From assembly GCF_020991375.1 (NCBI RefSeq), contig NZ_JAJLQZ010000005.1, positions 124,001 through 188,000 of the forward strand: DNA of 64,000 bases. The letters are read 5' to 3'. The notes under the pieces were generated by a model, which saw only the letters and a program-made list of their open reading frames with translations, was not told the DNA's origin and did not search any database. The DNA comes from Glycomyces amatae (GTDB lineage: Bacteria; Actinomycetota; Actinomycetes; Mycobacteriales; Micromonosporaceae). Position 1 is the stretch's first letter. Each line of letters begins with the position of its first letter. A program made the position numbers and the translations under genes. This document shows positions 43,136-51,802 of this stretch, piece by piece.

Positions 43136-46066
43136 GTGGAAGACGAACTTCTCAAGGCCTACGGTGCTGCGCTGCGGGAGATGTCGGTACCGAGAAGCCT
43201 GCGGCGGATGGTCGGAACCGTGCTCGACGCTGACGAACTGCCCCCCGGACTCAACGAGTGCTCAGTCGCCGACCGCGTCTCCGCGGGCGACCGCGAGCTC
43301 CTCGAGCAATGGGAGGGGAACCTCGGTGGATGGGACCTCGAACCCGCACCTGAATGGGCGGAGGGAACCAAGGCCCAGACCCGTGAGCGGCGCGACGTCG
43401 TATATGACCGCCTCAGGATAGGAAGCGGGCTCAAGGCAGCCCTCGACGCCGCCTTCCCCGTCTACGTTGACCCCAGCTACACCATGATCGCTGAACCCGG
43501 TTTCACGCCCTGGTACGGCGATGAGCAGGCAGTCGGCCGGTTCTACTGGCCCCGCTATCAGGACTACCTGCGGTCCAAGGGCTTCGGCAACCGCACGATC
43601 TCGCGCTTGCGCGCGGCCACCCGCGAGGTCGTCGAACGGTTGGCTGATCCCGAGCAGGAGCCCCCCCGCCAGACCAAAGGGCTGGTTGTCGGGCATGTGC
43701 AGTCCGGCAAGACAACAAACTTCACCGGCGTCATCGCCAGGGCGATCGACGCGGGGTACCGCCTGGTGATCGTCCTGAGCGGTACCTTCGACCTCCTGCG
43801 CGAGCAAACCCAGCGCCGCCTGGACAAGGAGCTGATCGGGCAGGAGAACATACTCCTTGACAGGGACCCCGAGGACCCTGAGGCGCTCATCGGCGTCGAT
43901 TACAGCGACGACCACGAATGGGACCAGTTCGCCAAGTTCGGAGGGCGTCCATCGCACCTCGGTGGATGCGACATCGTGCGGCTCACGACGCAGGCGAGGG
44001 ACTACCACAGCCTGCAAGGGGGTATCCAGACACTTCGGCTTGAAAAGCGCAACCCCCGGTTGCCGCTGTACTCTCCGGAGAACCTTCACCACGCAGCAGC
44101 CAGGGTTGCGATAGTGAAGAAGAACTCCCGGGTACTTGAGAAGCTCGTCGCAGACCTGAAACAGGTTAAATCCGTTCTCGCCGAGCTACCGGTGCTGATC
44201 ATCGACGACGAGTCCGACCAAGCGTCCATCGACACCACTTCCCCTAAGAAGCAACGGGTCGAAGGCCGACGGAAGCGGACAGCCATCAACGGGCACATCA
44301 CAGCGTTGCTGGCGATGATGCCGCGCGCGCAGTACATCGGATACACCGCTACGCCGTTCGCCAATGTCTTCATCAACCCCGACGACAGCCAAGACCTCTT
44401 TCCCAGCGATTTCGTGCTCTCATTGAGGACCCCGGACGGGTACGTCGGCGCAGGGGACCTCTTCGACCTGCAGACTGCAGAGGCCGGGCGGGAGAGCACC
44501 CTTTCCGCTTCGAACGAGAAGGCCTTCATCCGGGGGGTGTGGGACGACCGCGGCGGCCAGTTGCAGGAGGCCATCGACGCCTTCCTGCTCTCAGGTGCGC
44601 TCAAGCTCTACAGGGGCCGACACGGTGCCGACGAGGGCCCGTTCAGGCACCACACAATGCTCGTACACGAATCCGTCCGGACTGCGGACCACCGCGAGCT
44701 CGCAGACAGGGTCAAGCGGATGTGGGACGAGTCGGCGCCGCTTACGCGATCAGGCCTCCAGCGGCTCAGGACGCTGTATGAGCAGGACTTCGTCCCGGTC
44801 AGTTCTGCCCGCGCTGGCGACTCGCCGATGCCTGCCTCGTTCGAGGAGCTGCGGGGAGACATCGCCCGGGCGCGCCAGATGATCAAGGAAGACGGGCCGG
44901 TCCGTGTCGTCAACGGCGACAAGAACAAAGACTACGAGGACGTCGACTTCGACCGAACCGACCGAGTCTGGAAGATCATCGTCGGCGGCACGAAGCTGTC
45001 TCGCGGGTTTACTGTCGAAGGGCTCACAGTCTCTTATTACCGCAGGCCTACGAAGCAGGCCGACACGCTCATGCAGATGGCCCGCTGGTTCGGCTACCGA
45101 CCCGGGTACGCGGACCTCGTCCGGCTCTACCTGGGGCGCGACGAGTCCAGCGGACAGACTTCGGTTGATATCCTCGAGGCTTTCAGGGCAGCATGCCTCG
45201 ACGAGGAGGACTTCCGCGGCCAGCTGCGCCGATACGCCACTATGGAGAACGGTCGCCCGCAAGTCACGCCTTCGAACGTCCTTCCGATGGTCCGCCAGAC
45301 GCTACCGTGGTTGAAGCCGACAGCGGTTAACAAGATGTGGAACACCGAACTGGTCGGGATGACGGCGCCAGGAGACGCGTACGAGCCGAAGATGTACCCG
45401 CTCGGTCCCGATGCAAGGGCGAATCTCGAGGTCTGGGCGCCGGTACTCGCAGAGGCGGGGGAGGAATCGACCGGAGCAAGGATGCCGTCGGGGCGTGCAG
45501 TCCTAGTGAAGGCGACGACAATCGGGCACGACGAATGCGTAAGCCTTCTCAAGCGGCTGAAGTGGCAGGACAGGGGTGCACAGCTCGAGCCCTACCTTCG
45601 AGGCTTGGAAGAAGCGGGCACCGGTTCCAACGCCATTACTGACTGGCTCGTGCTGTTCCCCCAGCTCAAGTCGAGTAACGCGGTCAGGGCCAGACTGCTC
45701 GGTTTCGGTCCGTTCACCCTGAGCACCAGGTCCCATCTCGGCAAGAAAGGTGCACTGGGCCGAATCGCACCTGGAAACGACCGCACTGACATCGAGGATT
45801 TGATGCGTCGCGCCCTCGACGGCGCGACCCTCGGCCCTACCCTCGACGTCGGTCCGCATCGCGGGGTGATCCTGGCGTACCCGATGGTTCAAGACAAGCT
45901 TTCGTCCCAGCTCAGTCTCCGGGACCACGATGAGATCGACCCTGAGCAGGTAGCCATCGGAACAGCCTTGATGGCGCCTCGCAGTTCCAGCGGCGGCAGA
46001 TATGAAGTCCGATTCAGGGCCAAGGGCGCCGGAGACGCCGCGATCGTTGAGAGGCCAACGGCCTGA
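43136..46066 (+). CDS. Z1-domain superfamily II helicase-like protein
   Basis: A 976-residue protein. Walker A is VVGHVQSGKTTN (Lys192), Walker B LIIDDESDQAS (Asp357-Asp358-Glu359) and a motif III-like segment YIGYTATPFANVFI is present. The Z1 domain follows with VGGTKLSRGFTVEGLTVSYY and TLMQMARWFGYRPGY. Z1 proteins are DNA-dependent ATPases coupled with MORC-type ATPases and endonucleases in predicted defence operons. The GTG at 43136 is preceded by GAGGGGG at five bases. Cotranscribed with the MORC gene. Confidence 0.88.
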   Translation: MEDELLKAYGAALREMSVPRSLRRMVGTVLDADELPPGLNECSVADRVSAGDRELLEQWEGNLGGWDLEPAPEWAEGTKAQTRERRDVVYDRLRIGSGLKAALDAAFPVYVDPSYTMIAEPGFTPWYGDEQAVGRFYWPRYQDYLRSKGFGNRTISRLRAATREVVERLADPEQEPPRQTKGLVVGHVQSGKTTNFTGVIARAIDAGYRLVIVLSGTFDLLREQTQRRLDKELIGQENILLDRDPEDPEALIGVDYSDDHEWDQFAKFGGRPSHLGGCDIVRLTTQARDYHSLQGGIQTLRLEKRNPRLPLYSPENLHHAAARVAIVKKNSRVLEKLVADLKQVKSVLAELPVLIIDDESDQASIDTTSPKKQRVEGRRKRTAINGHITALLAMMPRAQYIGYTATPFANVFINPDDSQDLFPSDFVLSLRTPDGYVGAGDLFDLQTAEAGRESTLSASNEKAFIRGVWDDRGGQLQEAIDAFLLSGALKLYRGRHGADEGPFRHHTMLVHESVRTADHRELADRVKRMWDESAPLTRSGLQRLRTLYEQDFVPVSSARAGDSPMPASFEELRGDIARARQMIKEDGPVRVVNGDKNKDYEDVDFDRTDRVWKIIVGGTKLSRGFTVEGLTVSYYRRPTKQADTLMQMARWFGYRPGYADLVRLYLGRDESSGQTSVDILEAFRAACLDEEDFRGQLRRYATMENGRPQVTPSNVLPMVRQTLPWLKPTAVNKMWNTELVGMTAPGDAYEPKMYPLGPDARANLEVWAPVLAEAGEESTGARMPSGRAVLVKATTIGHDECVSLLKRLKWQDRGAQLEPYLRGLEEAGTGSNAITDWLVLFPQLKSSNAVRARLLGFGPFTLSTRSHLGKKGALGRIAPGNDRTDIEDLMRRALDGATLGPTLDVGPHRGVILAYPMVQDKLSSQLSLRDHDEIDPEQVAIGTALMAPRSSSGGRYEVRFRAKGAGDAAIVERPTA

Positions 46067-46698
46067 ATTCGCTGGATTAAGCTTTCCCTGCAAGTGGCCC
46101 GTACTGCTGCACGCGCCGGTCGAACGGGAGGTCGTTACCCGGTCCGCCACCCGGCCCCAGGCCGTCCGGGGCAGGCGTCGCACCTGCGATGGCAATACAG
46201 CCTGTGACCGGCCCCGAGATTAAGGACAAGCATCGAGCGCGCTCGGGGCCCGGCATATTGCTGAACCGGAAACGGCGTCGTAACAGGTCGGGGTTCTGCG
46301 GTTCCGCACTGAGAGGTACCGGGTTTGGATCGGTGACGGTGGTGCCGGTACCAGTGGTGATGAAACACTGGTGTACAGGTATAGCCGACGCCTCCAGCCC
46401 GGGCAGCAGGCCAGCGGGGACGCCATCCAGGAGTATGAGGAGGCGCGGGAACGCGGGTGCTCGCTCCGATCAGTCGTTGCTGGAGGGACACACGTTCGTG
46501 ACCGGGCATCGTCGGCGGTGCTGAATCCACTGCTCCTGCTCCAACCGCGTGGATGATCTCATTGACCGGAACGAGGCCGATCGGAAGTATTTTCGCGGGT
46601 CAGCCCGAATGCACCGGGTTCGCGCGGCTCGGAAATCAAGTCAGCCTCGAGAGCGCGGCGGAGGGCGGGATAATCGGTGCCGAGCCGAGGAGGGAACG
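46067..46698. other. Gene-free stretch in the island, 632 bp
   Basis: Only short, mutually overlapping frames without domain-like composition occur. No inverted repeats, tRNA or terminator stand out. It may be decayed sequence between island cargo modules. Confidence 0.5.
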
Positions 46699-47037
46699 AT
46701 GATCATCAATGTGGACCGTTCGAGCGTCGCGATGGGCGACGACATCCGGCCGCACGCCGAGACGGTCGATCTGCCGGAGTCGAGCACGATCGCCGAGGCC
46801 GTGGCCTATCTGCGGCAGCGGAAGTACCTCGCGCCGATCGCGGGAGGGCGGGCGACGTGGGTCCTGGAGGTGAACGGCAGGCCCGCGGCCGTGATCGCGC
46901 AGCAGTGGGCCGAGCCGAAGTTCGCCGTCGACCCGTCCGACACGCTCGGCTCCTTCGGCGGCGAGGTCTCCCTCATGTTCAGGTACCGGGCGCAGATCGA
47001 CCCCGACGACCTCTACGACACGCTCTCGGGGGACTGA
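46699..47037 (+). CDS. Small protein of unknown function
   Basis: A 112-residue protein. It has a conserved-looking opening (IINVDRSSVAMGDDIRPHAE), a helix STIAEAVAYLRQRKYLAP and strands TWVLEVNGRPAAVIAQQW. GAGGAGGG precedes the ATG by five bases and base composition is fully coding-like. No family is recognised. An IS remnant abuts its 3' end. Confidence 0.7.
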   Translation: MIINVDRSSVAMGDDIRPHAETVDLPESSTIAEAVAYLRQRKYLAPIAGGRATWVLEVNGRPAAVIAQQWAEPKFAVDPSDTLGSFGGEVSLMFRYRAQIDPDDLYDTLSGD

Positions 47038-47049
47038 CGGCGAACCTGC

Positions 47050-47291
47050 GGTAAGGAGCTGTCAGGTCGGTGAGTTCGAGCAGCGAATCACCCCGAACAG
47101 TCGGGCCGCCGTAGAGCCCGGCGCGGAACGCTGTCAGTGATTCCGCGCCACCGGCAAGATCGACCCCGGGAAGGGACGGCAACCAAAACCCTTACAGTCG
47201 GTGACTTCTTGCGTCGCAATAAGGATCGCCGAGTAAGGACTTCGTTTCGCGGGATCCTTCCACCCGTACGCAGGTTAAAAAATCAAGTTAG
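47050..47291 (-). mobile_element. Remnant of an IS related to the intact copy at 56.1 kb
   Basis: On the minus strand the sequence gives an end CAGGTTAAAAAATCAAGTTAG (47271-47291, plus-strand reading), close to the terminal repeat of the intact IS. The shared leader TTGCGACGCAAGAA follows, then a transposase N-terminus (ESLTAFRAGLYGGPTVRGDSLLELTDL) matching LSAFRAGLYQCLTARADTLFELVEAL. After about 40 codons the homology ends. Only one IS end survives. Confidence 0.8.
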
Positions 47292-47920
47292 CTGAGGAGG
47301 TCATTCAGCTTTGCGAGCAGTGCCCTGCAGTCGTCGACGCGTCGTTGGTTGAATCCAGGGTCTCGGGAGTCGACGGGCGCGTCGGTTGCATTGTGGTCGT
47401 GGATGTCGAGCGCGACCATCTGGCGAAGCAGGTCCGCTTCGTACTTGGTGATCGCCAGCGTAAGCATCGTTTCCCCCGCCGCCGCAGCCCCTGCAGGCTC
47501 GGCCCGGGTTCGGATGACCTCTCCTTCGCGCACGAAGACCTTGTCCTCGACGCCACTTTTCTCGATGTAGATAGCGCGCTCGAAGATACGCAGGGTGCCG
47601 TCGGGAGCCGCACCAAAGTCGGCCACGATCCTGCGGAGTTCGGCCTCGATGGTCGAATCGCGGTGGTCCGCGTCCAACGGGTTGGCCTCGATAGCGACGC
47701 CGCGGTGGCGCAGCGTGCCGTTCTCGTCGAGCTCGGGGACCATCGCAACACCGATCATGCCGCGCACCCCGACCTTGACGAAGTATCCGTCCCCTGTCCG
47801 CCCGTCGTCTTCCCACGCGACCTTCTGGTAGTCGCCGGAAGCGATCCCGGCCCCCACTTCAGCTTCAGTGATGGGCGGGTTGACGCTGATCGCCTCGTAC
47901 ACGTAGACGTCTTCGCTCAT
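47288..47920 (-). CDS. Hypothetical protein (DUF6205-like N-terminus)
   Basis: A 210-residue acidic protein. It opens DVYVYEAISVNPPITEAEVG, similar to DUF6205-type proteins of actinomycetes (strand, then PPIT and an acidic helix), and contains IEAELRRIVADFGAAPDGTLRI. The C-terminal ALDIHDHNATDAP tail is extra. ATG 47920 with GGGAGG upstream. It is downstream of, and codirectional with, the C5-methylase. No function is known. Confidence 0.6.
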   Translation of the reverse strand: MSEDVYVYEAISVNPPITEAEVGAGIASGDYQKVAWEDDGRTGDGYFVKVGVRGMIGVAMVPELDENGTLRHRGVAIEANPLDADHRDSTIEAELRRIVADFGAAPDGTLRIFERAIYIEKSGVEDKVFVREGEVIRTRAEPAGAAAAGETMLTLAITKYEADLLRQMVALDIHDHNATDAPVDSRDPGFNQRRVDDCRALLAKLNDLLS

Positions 47921-48059
47921 GCTCAGTCCTCCCGGTGGTAGGGCGTCTCGAAGTCTATGGGATCCGGAGCAGCCTGGCCGGCCCGCTAAACCAAGCCGGA
48001 GCAGGGCTTCAGGCTGTCCTTGGGGCCCGCGCGGAGGCGGCGGTGCGCCATACACGGGC

Positions 48060-49370
48060 TCAGCTGATCCGCGACTGCTGCTGCGCGAACTTCTTGTTGC
48101 GGTCGTGGTCCAGCTGGCCGATGAAAGCTTCGAACCTTTCGAGCTTGTACGCCCAGGCCCCGTTGGAGCGCTGCTCCATCTCCACCTTGAAGTCGCGGCC
48201 CAGGTGGTTGATGTGCCTCTCGATCTCGGCCACCTTCATCTCGATGCCCTCCCGCAGCAGCTTCTCCTCTATCTGGAGGGGGGTGAGCGACCGGTTGGCG
48301 CTTCGGAGGATCCTGTACACGGGATCGTGCACGGTGCTGGTCGACTCGATCAACTGCTTTGGCTGACCGGTCTTCAGCAGCGCCTTCCGGATCACCGCCC
48401 CGAGGTCTTTAGCGACTGGAGGGGGGAAGGCGTTCCCGATCTGGCGGTACACGGAGGTCTTGCGGCCGTGGAACCGCCATCCGGAGAACTCCGGCCCGGT
48501 CCAGCCCTGGATCCGCGCGACCATGGCATTGGTCAGCCGCGGCCCCGGCGCGTCCCCCGCCGGCTCCCATCCTGGACCCGGCGCCATGTCGGCGACGCCC
48601 ATGGCGTCGACTCCTAGGAGCGACCACGCCCGCTTCGCCCTCGTCGGCCCGAGGTCCGCTCCGCCGTGCCGCTTGGACCCCCCGACGATCGTCGGGGCGA
48701 CGCCGTTGGCGGTGACTGCCCATTTCTCGACGAGCTCGCGCTCCCAGCCGTTGGCGGACATGAGGTCTTTGAGGAGCTCTCCAACAGTCGGCGGCTCTTC
48801 CGCGTGCCGCTCAGGCCAGGAGAAGTACGGGGCGTACTCCTCCCGCAGCGCGATCAGGACGAACCGCGGACGCTGCTGGGAGACTCCGAAGCTGCTGGCG
48901 TGGAGCAGGCTCCACTCGGCTATGTAGCCGTGCTCGTGGAGCCTGTCGAGGACGTGCTGCCGGTAGGCCGAGAACCGGTTGCCGCTCAACCCCCTCACGT
49001 TCTCCAGCATCAGCGCTTTGGGCTTGACCCGGCCGCAGAGCTCCACCGCCCATGCGAAGAGGTCCCGCTCGTCGTGGGCGCCGAGCTGCTTGCCTGCGAT
49101 GCTGAAGGGGGGGCACGGGACGCCGCCGGCGAGCAAGTCGACGCCTTCGAAGTCCTCCGGCCTCCAGACTTCGGCAGAGGCCACGTCGCCGACCTTGACG
49201 ACCTGGTCCCCGTTCGCGAGGTTCTGGCGGAGGGTTTCGGCGGCGTTGGGGTCGAGCTCCACTGCCAGCCGGTGCGCGAACCCGGCCCTCTCCAGCCCGA
49301 GGGACTGGCCTCCGGCGCCGGCGCAGATCTCAACCACGTCGAGTTGGCGGTCTGATCCGGTCCGTGACAT
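48060..49370 (-). CDS. DNA (cytosine-5) methyltransferase
   Basis: A 436-residue C5-MTase with motif I EICAGAGGQSLGLE, motif IV GGVPCPPFS (catalytic Cys86), motif VI ENVRGLSG, motif VIII QQRPRFVLIAL and motif X YRQIGNAFPPPVAK. The target-recognition region lies between about residues 195 and 290. A C-terminal extension of about 95 residues (RSLTPLQIEEKLLREGIEMK) looks like a winged helix. It is the modification component of the island's restriction-type system; Vsr is encoded 5 kb away. ATG 49370 is chosen because the upstream 25 residues are not MTase-like. Confidence 0.93.
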   Translation of the reverse strand: MSRTGSDRQLDVVEICAGAGGQSLGLERAGFAHRLAVELDPNAAETLRQNLANGDQVVKVGDVASAEVWRPEDFEGVDLLAGGVPCPPFSIAGKQLGAHDERDLFAWAVELCGRVKPKALMLENVRGLSGNRFSAYRQHVLDRLHEHGYIAEWSLLHASSFGVSQQRPRFVLIALREEYAPYFSWPERHAEEPPTVGELLKDLMSANGWERELVEKWAVTANGVAPTIVGGSKRHGGADLGPTRAKRAWSLLGVDAMGVADMAPGPGWEPAGDAPGPRLTNAMVARIQGWTGPEFSGWRFHGRKTSVYRQIGNAFPPPVAKDLGAVIRKALLKTGQPKQLIESTSTVHDPVYRILRSANRSLTPLQIEEKLLREGIEMKVAEIERHINHLGRDFKVEMEQRSNGAWAYKLERFEAFIGQLDHDRNKKFAQQQSRIS

Positions 49371-49575
49371 CGGCTGGCCTCTCCATCCCGGGGCTTCGAA
49401 CAGGACGTCTACCCATGGATATCCCCAGGTCGGCATATACGTCATCGCATGAGCAGGAAAACCGCGCCGCCTGGCAACGGCTGGTCTGCTGCAGTCTAGT
49501 CGCCGGGTGCGTCAAAGCTGAGCGGCCGGGTTCGGCCGGGGGCCTCAACTAAACGAAACCGGTTCTCGTTTCTGG

Positions 49576-50265
49576 TCAGTCGGGCTTCTCAACCTCGGCG
49601 CGGAGCTGGTCGCGGTACTCAGGAGGCAGGGCGCGGTAAGCGCTCCAAAGGAGCTCGAGGTCGGACCAATCCCTCTCGTCCCGGGCCATCCACTGCGCGA
49701 GCTGCCGCTTCGCGGCCTCGTCCAGTGCTCCGATCCGCTCCTGCAGCTTGTCGAGGCGCCGCGCGCTCTTCGCCGAGCCCGACCGGCACCGCTTGCACTC
49801 GGCCATGGGCCCGGTCTTCCGCGAACCGTCCGGCAGCACGACCTCCTTGCGGAAGACGGACAGCACGGCGGTGTTGACGGGGTCGTCCGGATACGACTCG
49901 CCCCCGGTGATCCCGCAGGTCCTGCACATGTAGCCGTCGCGTTCCATCGTCTCCCCGCGCACCTTGGCGCTCAGCGGCTTCTCCCGCTGGCTTGCGCGCC
50001 GCGCTTCCCGGTCCCAGACGGGGGCGCCGATCTTAACGAGCCGCTGGGCCTCGGCGGACAGCCTCGCGTCACTGGTGTTGGTGTGGATCACCCAGCCGTG
50101 GTCCCGGAGGTCGCGGATGCGGCGGTCGGCCTGGGCCACACCGGGAAACGCCTCAGCGATCTGCTGCTTCGTGAAAGTGTTGCCCTCTCCGACGACCTGC
50201 TTCAGCCACAGGGCGCCGCGCACCATGGTGCCGGCTTCGAGTTCGTCCCAGGCGGGTTCGGACAT
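49576..50265 (-). CDS. HNH-like zinc-binding protein with winged-helix N-terminus
   Basis: A 229-residue protein. Residues about 20-75 look like a wHTH (NTFTKQQIAEAFPGVAQADRRI). Then ERDGYMCRTCGITGGESYPDD opens a treble-clef pattern that closes with MAECKRCRSGSAKSARRL (two C-x2-C pairs). HNH endonucleases share this frame, but the usual central D-H is not evident, so nuclease activity is doubtful. Its neighbours (C5-MTase, SNF2, Vsr) make a restriction-related role likely. It diverges from the ParB-like gene across an operator dyad. Confidence 0.65.
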   Translation of the reverse strand: MSEPAWDELEAGTMVRGALWLKQVVGEGNTFTKQQIAEAFPGVAQADRRIRDLRDHGWVIHTNTSDARLSAEAQRLVKIGAPVWDREARRASQREKPLSAKVRGETMERDGYMCRTCGITGGESYPDDPVNTAVLSVFRKEVVLPDGSRKTGPMAECKRCRSGSAKSARRLDKLQERIGALDEAAKRQLAQWMARDERDWSDLELLWSAYRALPPEYRDQLRAEVEKPD

Positions 50266-50333
50266 GCGCTGCTCCGTTTCATCAGGGGTTCGGTCGGCGA
50301 CGCTGCAGTGGTTCCGAGAAGGTCACCACCGCC

Positions 50334-50346
50334 TGACATGATGTCA
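50334..50346. promoter_or_regulatory. Palindromic operator candidate
   Basis: TGACAT-G-ATGTCA is a perfect 13-bp dyad between the divergent HNH-like and ParB-like genes, 37 nt before the latter. Either protein (wHTH or ParB/HTH) could bind it. Confidence 0.6.
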
Positions 50347-50382
50347 TGGAGCATAAGGAGTCCCGTGTCCTATGGAGGGGTC

Positions 50383-51792
50383 ATGCGAGCAGAGCTGGGG
50401 CGGCCGGCGCAAGGCGACAAGATCCGCGCGATCGCCGAGGAGCGCCAGAAGCAGGCCAGGCAGGAGGACGGCGCCAAGATCACCGTCCCGTGGCGCGGGG
50501 GCGAGGAGAAGCACCTCTACGTGATCGCCGTGCCGGTCAACCTGCTCTACTTCAACCCCGACACCCACCGCGTGCGAGCCCAGCGCACGCTCGATCCCAA
50601 GAGGGACGACGTCCTGGACGCGGACCCGTGGGGAGAGGAGGCGCAGGACTACCTCCACCACCTGCTCCGGTGCAAGCCCTCCGACCCGGACAAGGTCGAC
50701 CCCGACTACACCGCCTTGAAGGAGGAGCTGGAGGCCTTCGACCAGCGGGAGCCGGGCATCATCACCCCCGACGGCGTCCTCGTCGACGGGAACACCCGCT
50801 GCGCTGCGCTGAAGGACCTGGGCAGGGAGTACATCCGCGTCGGCGTCCTCCCCGAGGACACCTCCTCGGACGACATCAACAACGTCGAGTTGAGGATCCA
50901 GCTCCGCCGCGACAAGCGCAGGGAGTACTCGTACATCAACCAGCTCATGGCCATCGAGGACGAGCTCAGGAAGGGGCGGAAGGAGGACGACGTCGCGAAG
51001 GACTTCAACATCAAGGTGAAGACCCTCCAGCTGGACCGCCAGGTGTACAAGATGATCATCGACGTGATCGAGCGGAGCGAGGCCCCGGACGGGAGCAGGC
51101 TCCGCCTGGTCGACTTCGAGGACCAGCAGGAGAAGCTCCGGGAGCTCCAGCGCGACTACAGCAAGCTTGCCAAGAGCAACCCCCAAGAGGCGGAGCAGCT
51201 GAAGGAGTCCCGGCTCGCGGCGCTCTTCCTGAGCTTCCCGAAGACCTCCATGCGCCTGGTCGAGCCCGACTTCTACGACCGCTACCTGGCGCGCAACCTC
51301 CCCGACGAGCTCCGCCCCCAGGACGAGGCCCCGGAGACGGTCGCCGTTCCCGGGCTCGACGGGGTCGAGGTCCAAGGAGACTCCCCCCAGGTCAAGAAGG
51401 TCCGCAGCCTGACCGACCAGGTCTTGCGGGATCTCGCGGCCACCAGGTCTGTCAGCTCTGACCAGAAGGCTGCTGCTAGGGCGCGCGGGCGCCTGGACAA
51501 GGCCGACAAGGTCTTCGCCACCGCAGCGAAGCTGGCGGGGCAGAACGAGCAGCTCAGGAAGCGCCAGATCGCAGTCCCAGACCGGATCACCGACGCCGCC
51601 GACTACATCCGCCAGTGCGAGGCCGAGTTCGCCGAGGCGAAGGCGAAGGGAGTTCTCGACGAGGACGCGCTCGACGACGCCCTCATCGTGCTCAGGGACG
51701 AGCTGGCGCGCCTCGCGAAGCACGCGGCGAGGGCCTTCGACACCCCCGGCGACGGCGTCCAGTGGCTGCTCGACTCGGCCCGGAACGTCTAA
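50383..51792 (+). CDS. ParB/Srx-fold protein with HTH, restriction-linked
   Basis: A 469-residue protein. The ParB/sulfiredoxin-type motif ITPDGVLVDGNTRCAALKDLG (residues about 127-147) is clear, followed by a helical region with LMAIEDELRKGRKEDDVAKDFN, similar to a ParB HTH. The C-terminal third is coiled and charged. ParB-fold proteins bind DNA and some hydrolyse CTP or ATP. It precedes the SNF2 gene by 10 nt and is probably part of the same defence unit. GGAGGGG precedes the ATG closely. Confidence 0.72.
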   Translation: MRAELGRPAQGDKIRAIAEERQKQARQEDGAKITVPWRGGEEKHLYVIAVPVNLLYFNPDTHRVRAQRTLDPKRDDVLDADPWGEEAQDYLHHLLRCKPSDPDKVDPDYTALKEELEAFDQREPGIITPDGVLVDGNTRCAALKDLGREYIRVGVLPEDTSSDDINNVELRIQLRRDKRREYSYINQLMAIEDELRKGRKEDDVAKDFNIKVKTLQLDRQVYKMIIDVIERSEAPDGSRLRLVDFEDQQEKLRELQRDYSKLAKSNPQEAEQLKESRLAALFLSFPKTSMRLVEPDFYDRYLARNLPDELRPQDEAPETVAVPGLDGVEVQGDSPQVKKVRSLTDQVLRDLAATRSVSSDQKAAARARGRLDKADKVFATAAKLAGQNEQLRKRQIAVPDRITDAADYIRQCEAEFAEAKAKGVLDEDALDDALIVLRDELARLAKHAARAFDTPGDGVQWLLDSARNV

Positions 51793-51802
51793 GGCGGCTC
51801 TG

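Noticed and set aside
46067..46698. Possible CRISPR array or small-RNA locus in the gene-free island stretch
   Set aside because: No regularly spaced repeats and no promoter-terminator pair could be seen.
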